The notes: a model not told the origin generated them from the letters alone. DNA of 64,000 nt from Thermoprotei archaeon (GCA_003649205.1 QMRC01000003.1:207048-271047); one strand, 5' to 3'; positions 1 through 8,801 are shown, numbered from the stretch's first letter. A program made the numbers and translations.

Positions 1-1148
1 TCCTTCCACTCAATACTGTACGCAGCAAATGCCTGCTTAGGTATATCAATACCGTAGAAGTGCTCGAGCAGATACTCCATATCACCCCTCCAGTCGACTT
101 CCCTATACACGTCCGGGTACAGGAGCTTCGCAATGTACTCTCTACCAATGATGTCTCTCGGACCCCAATCAAGAACTCCACCAATGCTACCCCAGCAAGG
201 AACTACGTAGATTCTACCACTCTTGTAAGCCTTGAGAACATGCCACCTAGTATCACTAGCAACCTTATCCAGTACCTTCTGTACGTACTTCACAGATGAG
301 GTAATGAATACTACATCTGGATCCCACTTCACTAAAGTCTCGAAATCAACCTTAGGCCACTTCTTATTTGGGAACTCATGTAATGCCACATTGACAGCAC
401 CTATATCCTCTACAGCTCTACCCCACGAAGCATTTGCATAGAGCGAAAGAGCACCACCCTTGAGAACACTCGAACCACTGATGAAAACAACTTTAAGTCT
501 CTTACTCTCAGGTACCTTTGCACCAAGCTCCTTCAACTTACCGTACCTAGTCTTGATGAACTCAATAAGCTTCTTAGCCTTCTCCTCAGCACCAAGTACC
601 TTACCCAAGATCTCAATTGCCTTTATCTCATCTTCGATACCTCTAATGAAGAGACCAATGACAGGTATCCCCATTTGCTCAAGTTTCTTAATAATCTCAT
701 CAGCCTTACCATAGCCGAAGTCCATAATTACGACATCTGGCTTCAGAGAAGCTATAGCCTCAACATTGACACCTCTAAATATGCTTCCAACCTTAGGTAG
801 GTCCCTGACTTCAGGGGGTAGGTACTCATCGTAAGGTACGTAGCTACCAACACCAACAATAGTATTAGCCTTACCGAGAGCTACAATTACCTCAGCCCAG
901 TATGACTGAAGAACTACAACCCTCTCAGCAGGTTTAGCTAACTCAATAGTCTTCCCTCTAAAGTCCTTAATCACAATAGCTGGTTTAGTAGGTTTGGTAG
1001 GTTTAGTGGGTGGTGGAGGTGCTGTAGGTTTAGATGGTCTAGCGCTATAGTAGAGATATGTAGTGATTACAGCTGCTACAATTGCTACAATTACTACCAC
1101 TAGGATTGTAACCAGAACCCACTTACTGATACCTACTTGCGACCTCAT
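1..1148 (-). CDS. ABC transporter substrate-binding protein, iron/cobalamin type (3' end cut by window)
   Basis: About 382 codons are visible; the frame is still open at position 1, so the C-terminus is missing, probably by little. Residues 10-32 form one hydrophobic segment, followed by a Pro/Lys/Thr-rich linker (about 36-55) and a periplasmic-binding fold of the BtuF/FepB class (Peripla_BP_2), with segments such as RVVVLQSYWAEVIVALG and SLKPDVVIM. No lipobox cysteine is seen, so I infer anchoring by the N-terminal helix facing the cell exterior. The ATG at 1148 follows a GGTGAG motif. The ligand (ferric siderophore, B12 or another metal complex) cannot be told. Permease and ATPase genes would lie outside the window. 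Confidence 0.85.
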   Translation of the reverse strand, partial: MRSQVGISKWVLVTILVVVIVAIVAAVITTYLYYSARPSKPTAPPPPTKPTKPTKPAIVIKDFRGKTIELAKPAERVVVLQSYWAEVIVALGKANTIVGVGSYVPYDEYLPPEVRDLPKVGSIFRGVNVEAIASLKPDVVIMDFGYGKADEIIKKLEQMGIPVIGLFIRGIEDEIKAIEILGKVLGAEEKAKKLIEFIKTRYGKLKELGAKVPESKRLKVVFISGSSVLKGGALSLYANASWGRAVEDIGAVNVALHEFPNKKWPKVDFETLVKWDPDVVFITSSVKYVQKVLDKVASDTRWHVLKAYKSGRIYVVPCWGSIGGVLDWGPRDIIGREYIAKLLYPDVYREVDWRGDMEYLLEHFYGIDIPKQAFAAYSIEWK

Positions 1149-1190
1149 TAGACTCACCCAAATTCAAGCTGTGTTAATACTAACTTCAAT

Positions 1191-1200
1191 ATTTTTTAAT
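1191..1200 (-). promoter_or_regulatory. TATA-like box of the binding-protein gene
   Basis: On the minus strand this reads ATTAAAAAAT, centred about 47 nt ahead of the ATG at 1148. That predicts a leader of roughly 20 nt that includes the GGTGAG ribosome-binding motif. Confidence 0.45.
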
Positions 1201-1379
1201 ACTTTCAGTATGAGTGCACTACGGTAATGGTAGTACCATAGCTGGGGACATGGTTCCAGAGGCACTATTAAGTACCTTACTTGAGCTTGGTACTGTGCGT
1301 CCTTGCTTAAGTCACATATAGTGAATGAGTTACTTCTTCATCTGAGAAAGACACTAAATCACTACTGAGTACTCATGTG

Positions 1380-1799
1380 TCATGGCTTGACCTGCGGGTA
1401 TAGGTCCACTAGCTTCTTAACCCTCTCATAGACGTAGTGAGCCATGTACAATGCCTCTTCTGCGTCCTCACGATCATACAGAGCTTCTGGTGGAAGTCCG
1501 GACTCTTCATCACCGTACATACTTGGTTCCTTCTCTCTACGTAATCTCCTTGAGTATCTGGCCATAGTTGGTATATCACGACGAAACCATTCAGGGAATC
1601 TATCGGCTTCTCTCCTCAGTATTGGTCCAACATCGTGCCAACGAGGAGGCTCTACACCAACTAATCTTAGTGCTGCTTTGAGCAACAGCTCGACAGCCTC
1701 TTGACATTGCCTCACTACATAGGGGTAGTTCCCTCTTTCAAGAGCTTCTCTAGCATGGTGAATCCTCTCCTCAGCTTGTCTCACGTAGGATAGTGCCAT
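1380..1799 (-). CDS. HEPN domain protein, partner of the upstream nucleotidyltransferase
   Basis: 139 aa, all-helical, matching the PF05168-type HEPN pattern: an early amphipathic helix (AEERIHHAREALERG), then QEAVELLLKAAL, the conserved-style WHDVGPIL at about residues 54-61 and an Arg-rich RYSRRLRREKEPSMYGDEE segment. HEPN proteins of MNT/HEPN pairs are RNases or RNA-binding toxins held in check by the MNT partner. I do not see a clean R-x4-6-H ribonuclease motif, so toxicity is not assured. It lies 11 nt behind the MNT gene and is presumably translated from the same mRNA. Confidence 0.85.
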   Translation of the reverse strand: MALSYVRQAEERIHHAREALERGNYPYVVRQCQEAVELLLKAALRLVGVEPPRWHDVGPILRREADRFPEWFRRDIPTMARYSRRLRREKEPSMYGDEESGLPPEALYDREDAEEALYMAHYVYERVKKLVDLYPQVKP

Positions 1800-1810
1800 C
1801 TCTGTATTCC

Positions 1811-2317
1811 TCAGATCTCAATCACCTCACCAAACCTATAATCACGCTTCAACCTCCAGTACCATAACTTACCAAATCTCACTCTCTCAGCACCGAGCTC
1901 CTCCAATCTCCTCCTCAAATTCTCGAGGATATTCCTGAAGAAGTCATCCCTATCATACAGCAACACAGCATCCTCAACAAGATCTAGGTACAGAGGTACA
2001 ACCCTACTCGCTTCCTCCGGTGTCTTCAGTATTGGAGAGAACTCAATGTAGTAACCTCGCCTCTCCAACTCCTCAAGCAAAGGCTCTAACTCCTTCTCAA
2101 CTTCCATGAACAAGTCCTGTCTCCTAAACCTACCCCTAGGGAGATTCCTAACCACAATAATCAAATCTACATCACTATCAGGTCTTGCCTCACCCCTAGC
2201 TACAGAACCAAAAAGCACAACAGATACCAAGTCATCACCAAACCTCCTCTCAAGAACCTCAACCAACTTCAAGAGTATACTCCGATACGGCTCAGGTACC
2301 TGCGCCAAATTCCTCAA
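1811..2317 (-). CDS. MNT-type nucleotidyltransferase (antitoxin of HEPN pair)
   Basis: 168 aa. Residues 37-55 carry the pol-beta superfamily signature GSVARG...SDVDL, including the catalytic Asp pair at about 49 and 51. In characterised MNT/HEPN modules (for example MntA/HepT) the MNT protein adds AMP to the HEPN toxin. Here it precedes the HEPN gene by 11 nt on the same strand, the standard operon arrangement. The first in-frame start is a TTG at 2317, with a GGGGGT stretch upstream; no ATG or GTG is available in frame ahead of the signature. At 168 aa it is longer than minimal MNTs (about 100 aa) because of a helical C-terminal region. Confidence 0.85.
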   Translation of the reverse strand: MRNLAQVPEPYRSILLKLVEVLERRFGDDLVSVVLFGSVARGEARPDSDVDLIIVVRNLPRGRFRRQDLFMEVEKELEPLLEELERRGYYIEFSPILKTPEEASRVVPLYLDLVEDAVLLYDRDDFFRNILENLRRRLEELGAERVRFGKLWYWRLKRDYRFGEVIEI

Positions 2318-2400
2318 AACACATCTACCCCCATTATTGGGAGTAAATCACCCAATCAACTCATAACAGATGAATTACCACATAACGTAGTACACAAAGC

Positions 2401-2410
2401 TTTATCTAAA
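2401..2410 (+). promoter_or_regulatory. TATA-like box
   Basis: TTTATCTAAA lies about 30-40 nt before the ATG at 2440, which predicts a very short leader for the downstream membrane methyltransferase-like gene. Confidence 0.4.
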
Positions 2411-2439
2411 TCTGACTACTTTCCTACTAGGGAATCACC

Positions 2440-2934
2440 ATGAAGCCCCCTCAAGCACTGAAGTACATCTGCGTGTGGCTTGCACTAATCCTAGGCATTG
2501 CTACTGGATACGTACTAGATCTCAACTACAGCAGTTACGTACTACTACTCGTAGGTTATATCATCTTTGGATTAGGTATGTACATCCACTACCTAAGTCA
2601 TAGAGCACACCCAAGAGCACATAGAGGTATTGAGGAAATAGACTACGTAGCTACACATGGAATCTACTCCTGGATTCGACATCCAGGATACCTAGGTCTA
2701 TCGTTAGCATTCTACGGACTAGCCATAGCATTTGGTAGTGTACCCGGATTAGCAATAGCTACCGTACTTACACTACATCACTACTACCTCGCAGTTAGAG
2801 AAGAGAGATTAATGATCGAGAAGTTCGGTACTGTGTACATTAAGTACATGGAGGAGGTGCCAGATAGGTTCATACCAGTGAGGAAGATCGCTAAGCACCT
2901 TAAGAAGAGGCTATCACCTAAGCAAGCTCTCTAA
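2440..2934 (+). CDS. Isoprenylcysteine methyltransferase-like integral membrane protein
   Basis: 164 aa with hydrophobic segments at about 8-26, 32-50 and 85-112. Residues 80-86 read RHPGYLG, followed by an EE pair at 121-122 and a Tyr/Glu-rich tail (KYMEEVPDRFIP). This is the hallmark layout of the ICMT/phospholipid N-methyltransferase fold, where the RHPxYxG loop and the C-terminal region bind S-adenosylmethionine. The natural substrate in archaea is unknown; lipid or prenylated targets are possible. It stands alone ahead of the GalT-like gene. Confidence 0.75.
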   Translation: MKPPQALKYICVWLALILGIATGYVLDLNYSSYVLLLVGYIIFGLGMYIHYLSHRAHPRAHRGIEEIDYVATHGIYSWIRHPGYLGLSLAFYGLAIAFGSVPGLAIATVLTLHHYYLAVREERLMIEKFGTVYIKYMEEVPDRFIPVRKIAKHLKKRLSPKQAL

Positions 2935-2982
2935 GACAAAGCTTTTACCTGCTAACCTCCTCGTTCTCTCTAGGCGATACTC

Positions 2983-4038
2983 ATGAGAGAGGTCATAACA
3001 GAGGGTATCAGAGGTATCGTATTCAAGAAGTTAATCACCGAGGTAGAGCTAGAGGCACCACCTGACTTCAAGATCAAGAAATCAATTATCGAGTACAGAC
3101 AAGATCCCTTTACAGATCTCTGGGTGAGGATCAGTGTAGAGCGTGCAATGAGACCAAGACAAGTACCACTAACACCACCTGAAGTAGAGAGCTGGAAAAG
3201 AAAAGACTACGACGAGAAATGCCCCTTCTGCACAGTAGAGAGATCAACACCAAAGTACCCACCACATATACTGGAGGAAGGTAGGTTAATCGAGAAATCA
3301 CAGTACCTATTCCCAAACCTATACCCCTTCGCAAAGTACCACGCAGTAGTAACACTAACACCAAAACACTTCAAGGAATACCAAGAACTCACTACCGAGG
3401 AGTGGTATCACGCACTACACCTCTCTATAGAGTACTTCAGGAAGATATCTACTAGGGACAGAGAAGTGAGGTACTTCACCATAAACCTAAACTACCTAGC
3501 ACCAGCAGGAGCATCAATACTACATCCACACCTACAGCTAGTAGCTGACGTAAAGCTAGGAAACTACACAGCACTACTCCTACAGAAGTACAGGGAATAT
3601 AGGAGTAAGTGGGGCACAGACCTCATTCAGGACCTAGTGGAGTCTGAAGAGAAGCTAGGTGAGAGATTCCTATGGAGAGGTAAATTAGTGACCTGGATCG
3701 TAGCCTATGCACCTTGGATACCTGGCGAAATTATAGGCACAGCTCAGGTAAGTGACATAAGGGAGCTAAGTGATAGCGAAGTAAGGTACCTAGCTGAAGA
3801 CATAAAGAACCTACTCAACCCCTACAGACAAGCGGTGAAGACAGATAGCATAAACGTGAGCATGTACTCACTACCAGGAACAGACCTACCCCTACTCATA
3901 AGGATAGGAGCAAGAAAACCACTACAACCATACTACACAAACGACAGAGGATTCATGGAAGTACTCCACCAAGAACCAATAACAGACATACTACCAGAAA
4001 ACCTCACCAAAACACTACGTGAACTAAGAAAGCAGTAA
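2983..4038 (+). CDS. galT: Galactose-1-phosphate uridylyltransferase-like protein (HIT superfamily)
   Basis: 351 aa. A CPFC zinc site is at residues 80-83 and the active-site-like HPHLQ at 181-185, where classical GalT has HPHxQ with the nucleophilic histidine. The region NLYPFAKYHAVV (about 112-123) matches the GalT nucleotide-binding segment. The family transfers UMP or AMP between hexose-1-phosphate and a nucleotide sugar. Archaeal relatives are not all true GalT and may act as ADP-glucose or other sugar-phosphate nucleotidylyltransferases. No Leloir-pathway neighbours are present, so the sugar specificity is open. Confidence 0.8.
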   Translation: MREVITEGIRGIVFKKLITEVELEAPPDFKIKKSIIEYRQDPFTDLWVRISVERAMRPRQVPLTPPEVESWKRKDYDEKCPFCTVERSTPKYPPHILEEGRLIEKSQYLFPNLYPFAKYHAVVTLTPKHFKEYQELTTEEWYHALHLSIEYFRKISTRDREVRYFTINLNYLAPAGASILHPHLQLVADVKLGNYTALLLQKYREYRSKWGTDLIQDLVESEEKLGERFLWRGKLVTWIVAYAPWIPGEIIGTAQVSDIRELSDSEVRYLAEDIKNLLNPYRQAVKTDSINVSMYSLPGTDLPLLIRIGARKPLQPYYTNDRGFMEVLHQEPITDILPENLTKTLRELRKQ

Positions 4039-4099
4039 CCAAGCACCAAAACAACACCCCTTATAGCTTAAATCATACTCAATATCAATGGGGATTTAA

Positions 4100-4504
4100 G
4101 TGGAGGTAAATCCCATCATCAAAGCTAGAGTAGTCATTAAAGGAAGTAGAAGAGTTACTGAAGGTAATGTACTAGTTGATACAGGAGCTACATACAGCAT
4201 AATTGATGAGGAGCTAGCTAATGAAATTGGTGTAAAGCTACTGGAGAGACCAGAGAGGATATTGTTGAGAGGTATTTGCTGTCAGATTGAAGGTAGGCTA
4301 TGTGTAATCGATACGTTGATTATAGAGGACATCACTGTAGGACCTTCAGTGGCGGTCTTAACTAGGTTAAGTACTGAAGTCAAGGAGATACTGAAGAGTT
4401 ACGAAGTCCTGAACACTTTCATACTTGGTCTCCGTGATATTGTTGGATTTACCATTGATGTGAAGTCAGGTAGATTGAAATGGGTTGGATATCTAGCGCT
4501 GTGA
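4100..4504 (+). CDS. Retropepsin-like aspartic protease (clan AA)
   Basis: 134 aa beginning with GTG; an in-frame ATG just upstream is followed by a stop. Residues 27-30 read DTGA within VLVDTGATYSIID, the single catalytic-aspartate motif of dimeric retroviral-type proteases, and a later hydrophobic-Gly segment (FILGLRDIVGFTID) resembles the second conserved strand of the fold. Such small proteins are common in archaea and bacteria and probably act as homodimers in the cytosol; substrates are unknown. It lies 46 nt ahead of a secreted protein gene on the same strand. Confidence 0.75.
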   Translation: MEVNPIIKARVVIKGSRRVTEGNVLVDTGATYSIIDEELANEIGVKLLERPERILLRGICCQIEGRLCVIDTLIIEDITVGPSVAVLTRLSTEVKEILKSYEVLNTFILGLRDIVGFTIDVKSGRLKWVGYLAL

Positions 4505-4550
4505 TACCACCTCTGAATTAGCTAGCATGGTTCATCTGTGGTGAAACGTA

Positions 4551-5906
4551 ATGAGATACTACGTGTTTGTGCTTGTACTCATCACGCTACTACCAATAAT
4601 GAGTGTCTTACATCTACGCTTAGCTACCTTATCTTCCAGTGAAGGACAATGTGCTAGTGCAGAACAGGTCAAGTACCTTAAGGTATATGTTCTAAGCTGT
4701 AAAGACTTGGTGCCCTACTACATGTCACTACTTAATCAAGTCAAGAAGTTAGTACCTACTGTTAAGGTGTGTGTACTCTACTACCTAGATCACAGGTATC
4801 TACAGTGGGCAAATCTGACGCTCATTGACTCTAATTGGTTGTTAAGGCAAGATAACTACACAATCACGGATCTGAGCAAGGTAACTGCTAGCTACCTCAT
4901 GAACTATGGAGTACTTGTAATCTACGGTAATACCACGCACATTGTAGCATCGAAGCTACTGAGTAATTTTGTTCTCAACAACTTAACAATAGCCATAACC
5001 GAGGACGTTGAATTGAGGAAAGGTGTTAAAGTACCTAGCTTTAGTCTTGGGAATAATACCATAGCTCTTGGACTAGCTATACTGAGGATTGGTGAGCTAA
5101 GAGCTATACCAGGGTACTTCAGATATATCGCGAAGGGTGATTGGGCATATAGGGAGGATACCCTTAAGAGTGTTGCAGTGAAGTTAGTGAAGTACATTAT
5201 TGAGGTATTGAAGACTAGGAAGTCCAATGCACTTAGGGTACACACCCATGCATCTAGATTCAATCCAGCAACATGCTACATTCCTCAGGATGTCGTTGAG
5301 ATTGTTGGATATGAATTCATGGGCTACGTCTACAACGTCCTAGGGATAACGTATGAAGAGCAAGTAGTTGGCGAATATACTCATTACGATAAAGTTTACT
5401 GCTATGTGACGTATAGCGGACCAGATTTCGTAATTGTTTCTGTCCAATGGCTTGAAGGCGAGAGCGGTTGGTCCCCTTACGAATGGTACACATATTATAA
5501 TTCACTATACGATATGTATGATGAGCAGTTGATAGTAACTTACAGACCACAGGGAACAAAATCTTGGATTCAATCCATTACATTCACAATAGGCTTCGGC
5601 CCACCATACGTAGCTGTATCGTTTAGTGTAGCTCCTGACTATCTATGGTACTCCGCCGATTCTGATATACCACGTTGGTGTGAAATCACGTATCAGCTAT
5701 TAACTAATGCACCAAATGCAGAGAAAGAAACTGATTTCGCTATTGAGGGTTTTCTAGACATCTCACGAGGTAGTGAACCATATATCTGGTCAGTGAAGAA
5801 AGTAGCGACAGTGGTCCTAGAACTACCAATGTTCACGATTACAGCGAGCACGAGCGACAGTTACTATCTAGTTACATGGTCTGATAGAGAGCCTGGAAGA
5901 TGGTGA
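4551..5906 (+). CDS. Secreted protein of unknown function
   Basis: 451 aa. Residues 2-22 form a signal-peptide-like hydrophobic segment (YYVFVLVLITLLPIMSVLHL). The mature part is rich in Tyr, Trp, Ser and Asn-x-Ser/Thr sequons (for example NLT, NYT, NTT, NNT), as expected of an exported glycoprotein, and has no C-terminal membrane anchor. The first 200 residues look like an alpha/beta domain; the C-terminal half (about 250-451) is beta-rich with many aromatics. I recognise no family. It follows the aspartic protease gene, and the two could be co-transcribed. Confidence 0.75.
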   Translation: MRYYVFVLVLITLLPIMSVLHLRLATLSSSEGQCASAEQVKYLKVYVLSCKDLVPYYMSLLNQVKKLVPTVKVCVLYYLDHRYLQWANLTLIDSNWLLRQDNYTITDLSKVTASYLMNYGVLVIYGNTTHIVASKLLSNFVLNNLTIAITEDVELRKGVKVPSFSLGNNTIALGLAILRIGELRAIPGYFRYIAKGDWAYREDTLKSVAVKLVKYIIEVLKTRKSNALRVHTHASRFNPATCYIPQDVVEIVGYEFMGYVYNVLGITYEEQVVGEYTHYDKVYCYVTYSGPDFVIVSVQWLEGESGWSPYEWYTYYNSLYDMYDEQLIVTYRPQGTKSWIQSITFTIGFGPPYVAVSFSVAPDYLWYSADSDIPRWCEITYQLLTNAPNAEKETDFAIEGFLDISRGSEPYIWSVKKVATVVLELPMFTITASTSDSYYLVTWSDREPGRW

Positions 5907-5940
5907 AGGGGATTAGGAGGCTTTGAGCTTCGGAGATTTC

Positions 5941-7380
5941 CTAAGTTTGAAACGGTGTTTTTATCGATAATTCTCTCGGTTCTATAACTCTCCTAAGCCA
6001 CGTCCCCCTCGATATCCACGCTAGAGATAGTAAGCCAGCAGCTACGTTACTCACCGACATCGCCACCCAAATACCTGTCGACCCCATACCTAGGTACAGT
6101 GCAAGCAGTACCGATAAACCTATCCTAAATAGCCACAGCCTCACTACAGATATCACAGTCATAGCCTCAGGGTGGCCAGAACCCTGGGCAACACCATTAC
6201 ACACGAAGAAGATACCAAAGAACGGAATACTCCAGACGAAGTAACTCAAGAATACGTCCCCCTCCTCAATGACAAGGGGATCAGGTACAAAGAATGATAT
6301 TACAGCATCCCTAAACACATATATGGCGATAGCTCCCACCCCCAGGATTGAGGTTACGAGAGTTATTGACGTTCTTGAGATCCTCTTCGCTCGATCATAG
6401 AGTTCAGCACCAACACACTGACCCACCATAATCGAGGTAGCTCTCTGAATACCCATCGTAAACGCCTGTACGATATCTACAATCCTGATACCTATCCCAT
6501 ACGCAGCAACTGCTACGGAGCCAAATCGAGACACTATACTCATCATGACAGTGAAACCCAGCGCGTTCGAAGATGACTGGATGTATATGGGTACAGCTAT
6601 GGAAACCACCTTCCTGAGCCACCACCTCTCAATCCTCATACACCTGAGACGCAACTTAATCCCATGAACTCCCCTTACAAGCATGTAGAGACCTACAAAC
6701 GAAACAATCCCCCTCGCCAACAGTGTTGCTAGCGCAGCCCCTACAACACCCAATGCCGGTAACCCAAAGAGTCCAAAGATGAGTATTGGGTCCAATACGA
6801 TATTTATCAAAGCCGAGATCAGAACTAACTTCATAGGAGTTCTAGTATCCCCTAAGGAGTTCAAAATCGCTGAAAACGCAAATCCTAGAAATGCTAGAGG
6901 GATACCCGCAAAGATAACCCTAGAGTACGCAACAGCCAACGGATAGATGTCCTTAGGAACACCCATTAACTTTAGAAGAATGTGAACAGTAGAGACACCT
7001 AGCATGCTAATGGATAGAGCTAGTACCGCGAGCAGAGCTACCAACTGACCAGAACACCTACTACTCATCTCATAATCTCCAGCACCAAAGTACTGAGATA
7101 TCAATGCTGTACCCGCCTGAGCAATACTCATACCTATAGCATTGAACAACATTATCAAAGGCCAGCTAACTGTGGGTGCTCCGAAAGCATCCCTACCCAA
7201 CCTACCAAGCCACAACGCATCAACGAGGTTGTAAGTCATCATAGCGAAAGTACCTACAATAACTGGCCACGACAACCATAAGAGCGTCCGAACTATCGAC
7301 CCATTCAGTATCCTCTCTCTATACGTGATGATGGTACTACTAGCCATCCTCTTCACCTGAACGCTCTCTAGAAGAACCAA
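5941..7380 (-). CDS. MATE family multidrug/Na+ antiporter
   Basis: 479 aa with about twelve hydrophobic segments in two similar halves. The N-terminal helix WPVIVGTFAMMTYNLVDALWLGRLG and later blocks (FSAILNSLGDTRTPMK, NGVAQGSGHPEAM) are typical of the NorM/DinF MatE domain. MATE proteins export cationic drugs or metabolites in exchange for Na+ or H+. The ATG at 7380 gives an 11-residue extension over the next Met (MASS), which could be the real start. No obvious regulator is adjacent. Confidence 0.9.
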   Translation of the reverse strand: MVLLESVQVKRMASSTIITYRERILNGSIVRTLLWLSWPVIVGTFAMMTYNLVDALWLGRLGRDAFGAPTVSWPLIMLFNAIGMSIAQAGTALISQYFGAGDYEMSSRCSGQLVALLAVLALSISMLGVSTVHILLKLMGVPKDIYPLAVAYSRVIFAGIPLAFLGFAFSAILNSLGDTRTPMKLVLISALINIVLDPILIFGLFGLPALGVVGAALATLLARGIVSFVGLYMLVRGVHGIKLRLRCMRIERWWLRKVVSIAVPIYIQSSSNALGFTVMMSIVSRFGSVAVAAYGIGIRIVDIVQAFTMGIQRATSIMVGQCVGAELYDRAKRISRTSITLVTSILGVGAIAIYVFRDAVISFFVPDPLVIEEGDVFLSYFVWSIPFFGIFFVCNGVAQGSGHPEAMTVISVVRLWLFRIGLSVLLALYLGMGSTGIWVAMSVSNVAAGLLSLAWISRGTWLRRVIEPRELSIKTPFQT

Positions 7381-8157
7381 CTGAGTACAAAAACCTCAGC
7401 GCGAGTAAACATTGGAAGTTGAAAACAGTTATTTGAATTTTATTTGAATTTCGAGTATAGCGCTTATCCCAGTACAGGTATACCATCATTGGTATTGTTG
7501 AGGAAGAACCCAGACTTCAACCTATGAAACTTGCTCCACACGCACTTACGACCCCCCTGTACAGCCACACTCGCTAATGTACGTATGGTTATAGTATCTA
7601 AAGCATAGAGCGCACCTACAAAAGCACCAGTTAACTATTTACTCTCAAGTCTTAACAGTCGCTCCAAGGACGTCGTACTGTATAACCATCAATACACCTA
7701 TCCACACACTCAAGAAGAGTGTTACTAACCTGTCCATGACTACGGCTAGAGCAAAAACCAACAATGGAGATAACAGAGAAAACGTTGAGAGGTAAGTTAC
7801 GACTATAGCTACCACAATTACACCTATCTCTAGAGAAACCCCACCTTACGTATTTCCGGAGTTTACACACTATTAGTGAATGTGAGAAATACTCTACCTC
7901 CCAACTCCAATAACCTCGAAAATCCTCCAACATCCACCTCGTGTAATCTCATGAACTCAAACCCAACAACTTACTCAACCGCTATAGGAATTACTATCAC
8001 AAACCCATTCCAGCCCATGCCGAAGCGCCATAGAGATCTCGATCAGAAATGACTTAGTCCTCCTAACTATAGCTCCCACCTTCAGCCCTGAAACTAATTA
8101 GGACCTAAACTCGAGAGGAACTAAATAGGTATGTAGTGGGTAGTGGGGATGAGGTTT
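7381..8157. other. Gene-free stretch with decayed-looking minus-strand reading frames
   Basis: No intact gene is evident in these ~780 bp. On the minus strand, consecutive open segments sit in different frames: about 8094-7979, 7952-7863 (starts MRLHEVDVGG), 7845-7645 (very hydrophobic, e.g. VIVVAIVVTYLSTF) and 7634-7464 (GALYALDTITIRTL). Their order and protein-like composition suggest one or two genes broken by frameshifts and stops, possibly a small membrane protein. I cannot name the ancestor. It could equally be AT-rich spacer with chance frames. Confidence 0.4.
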
Positions 8158-8235
8158 TGGTGCCCCGGCCGGGATTTGAACCCGGGTCACGGGCTTGAAA
8201 GGCCCGCATACTTGACCGGGCTATACGACCGGGGC
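8158..8235 (-). tRNA. tRNA-Glu (anticodon TTC), CCA encoded
   Basis: The acceptor stem GCCCCGG (8235-8229) pairs with CCGGGGC (8168-8162); the discriminator A is at 8161 and CCA follows at 8160-8158. The anticodon stem CGGGC/GCCCG encloses CTTTCAA, giving anticodon TTC. The T arm is CCGGG-TTCAAAT-CCCGG. No intron is present. The cloverleaf closely follows archaeal tRNA-Glu. Confidence 0.96.
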
Positions 8236-8260
8236 ATCTAGTTGTGTTGTCTTTAATTGG

Positions 8261-8270
8261 GTTTTAAAGG
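8261..8270 (-). promoter_or_regulatory. TATA-like box of tRNA-Glu
   Basis: Minus-strand CCTTTAAAAC is centred about 30 nt before the 5' end of the tRNA at 8235, the distance expected for an archaeal promoter starting at or just before the tRNA. Confidence 0.55.
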
Positions 8271-8283
8271 TTGCTTTGTGTTG

Positions 8284-8333
8284 TCAGTTGGGCAAGTGCT
8301 TCTTCATCTCTCTGCTGCTCAGGTGCTCATCAC
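8284..8333 (-). ncRNA. Box C/D guide RNA candidate 1
   Basis: Read on the minus strand: C box GTGATGA (8333-8327), 12-nt guide GCACCTGAGCAG, degenerate D' CAGA, C' AGATGAA, 15-nt guide GAAGCACTTGCCCAA, D box CTGA (8287-8284). C to D is 50 nt, the standard archaeal size. A TATA-like CTAAAATAAC at 8365-8356 is about 27 nt upstream of the C box, which argues for an independent gene. It should guide 2'-O-methylation with L7Ae, Nop5 and fibrillarin; the targets were not identified. It sits between tRNA-Glu and a small hypothetical gene. Confidence 0.72.
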
Positions 8334-8355
8334 CTACGCTATTTCTCAGTTACTC

Positions 8356-8365
8356 GTTATTTTAG
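8356..8365 (-). promoter_or_regulatory. TATA-like box of C/D RNA candidate 1
   Basis: Minus-strand CTAAAATAAC is placed so that a start about 25 nt downstream falls at the first bases before the C box. Confidence 0.5.
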
Positions 8366-8382
8366 TCTTAGCCGCTTCCTAT

Positions 8383-8712
8383 CTACCAGTTGCTTCTCCA
8401 TGGTAGGTACATTGATTCACGTAGGTAGTACCTATTTGTGAGGTACGTATTCTCTCTCCTCCTACGTACTTCCTCTACGTACTCTCTCGTGAATTCATGT
8501 AGTAACTTGATTAGTACGTCTCTCCTCCTCTCACGGTCTTCTCTTAGTCTTTGTTCGAGTTCTCTACAGTTTAGTCCTCCTGCTGGTGCATATACTTGGT
8601 TAAATCTGTAGAGGAGGTAGTTTAGGTAGTTTGGTGTATCTGGTTCTACTCCGTAGGTTCTCGATACCATTGCTATTAGATCTGCTATCACCATGAGTGC
8701 TTCTAGACTCAT
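8383..8712 (-). CDS. Hypothetical protein, 109 aa
   Basis: A real start is supported by GGTGA five nucleotides or so before the ATG at 8712. The protein has an N-terminal hydrophobic helix (LEALMVIADLIAMVSR) and a strongly charged middle (RELEQRLREDRERRRD) that probably forms a long helix, followed by a Tyr/Arg-rich tail. I recognise no family. It is divergent from the SufB/D-like gene that starts about 90 nt away. Confidence 0.6.
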   Translation of the reverse strand: MSLEALMVIADLIAMVSRTYGVEPDTPNYLNYLLYRFNQVYAPAGGLNCRELEQRLREDRERRRDVLIKLLHEFTREYVEEVRRRRENTYLTNRYYLRESMYLPWRSNW

Positions 8713-8801
8713 GTCTGTTCACCGCTCTCTAATTTTCTTGAGTAAGGTATTTCTCTTTCTTCATTGTCTTCTCTTGTCGAGTTGCTGTGTGGTGTCTCTG
8801 T

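Noticed and set aside
7652-7933. A 93-codon minus-strand frame in the gap between the MATE gene and tRNA-Glu
   Set aside because: Cys- and Arg-rich chance composition, no ribosome-binding motif, and other frames in the same stretch look more protein-like.
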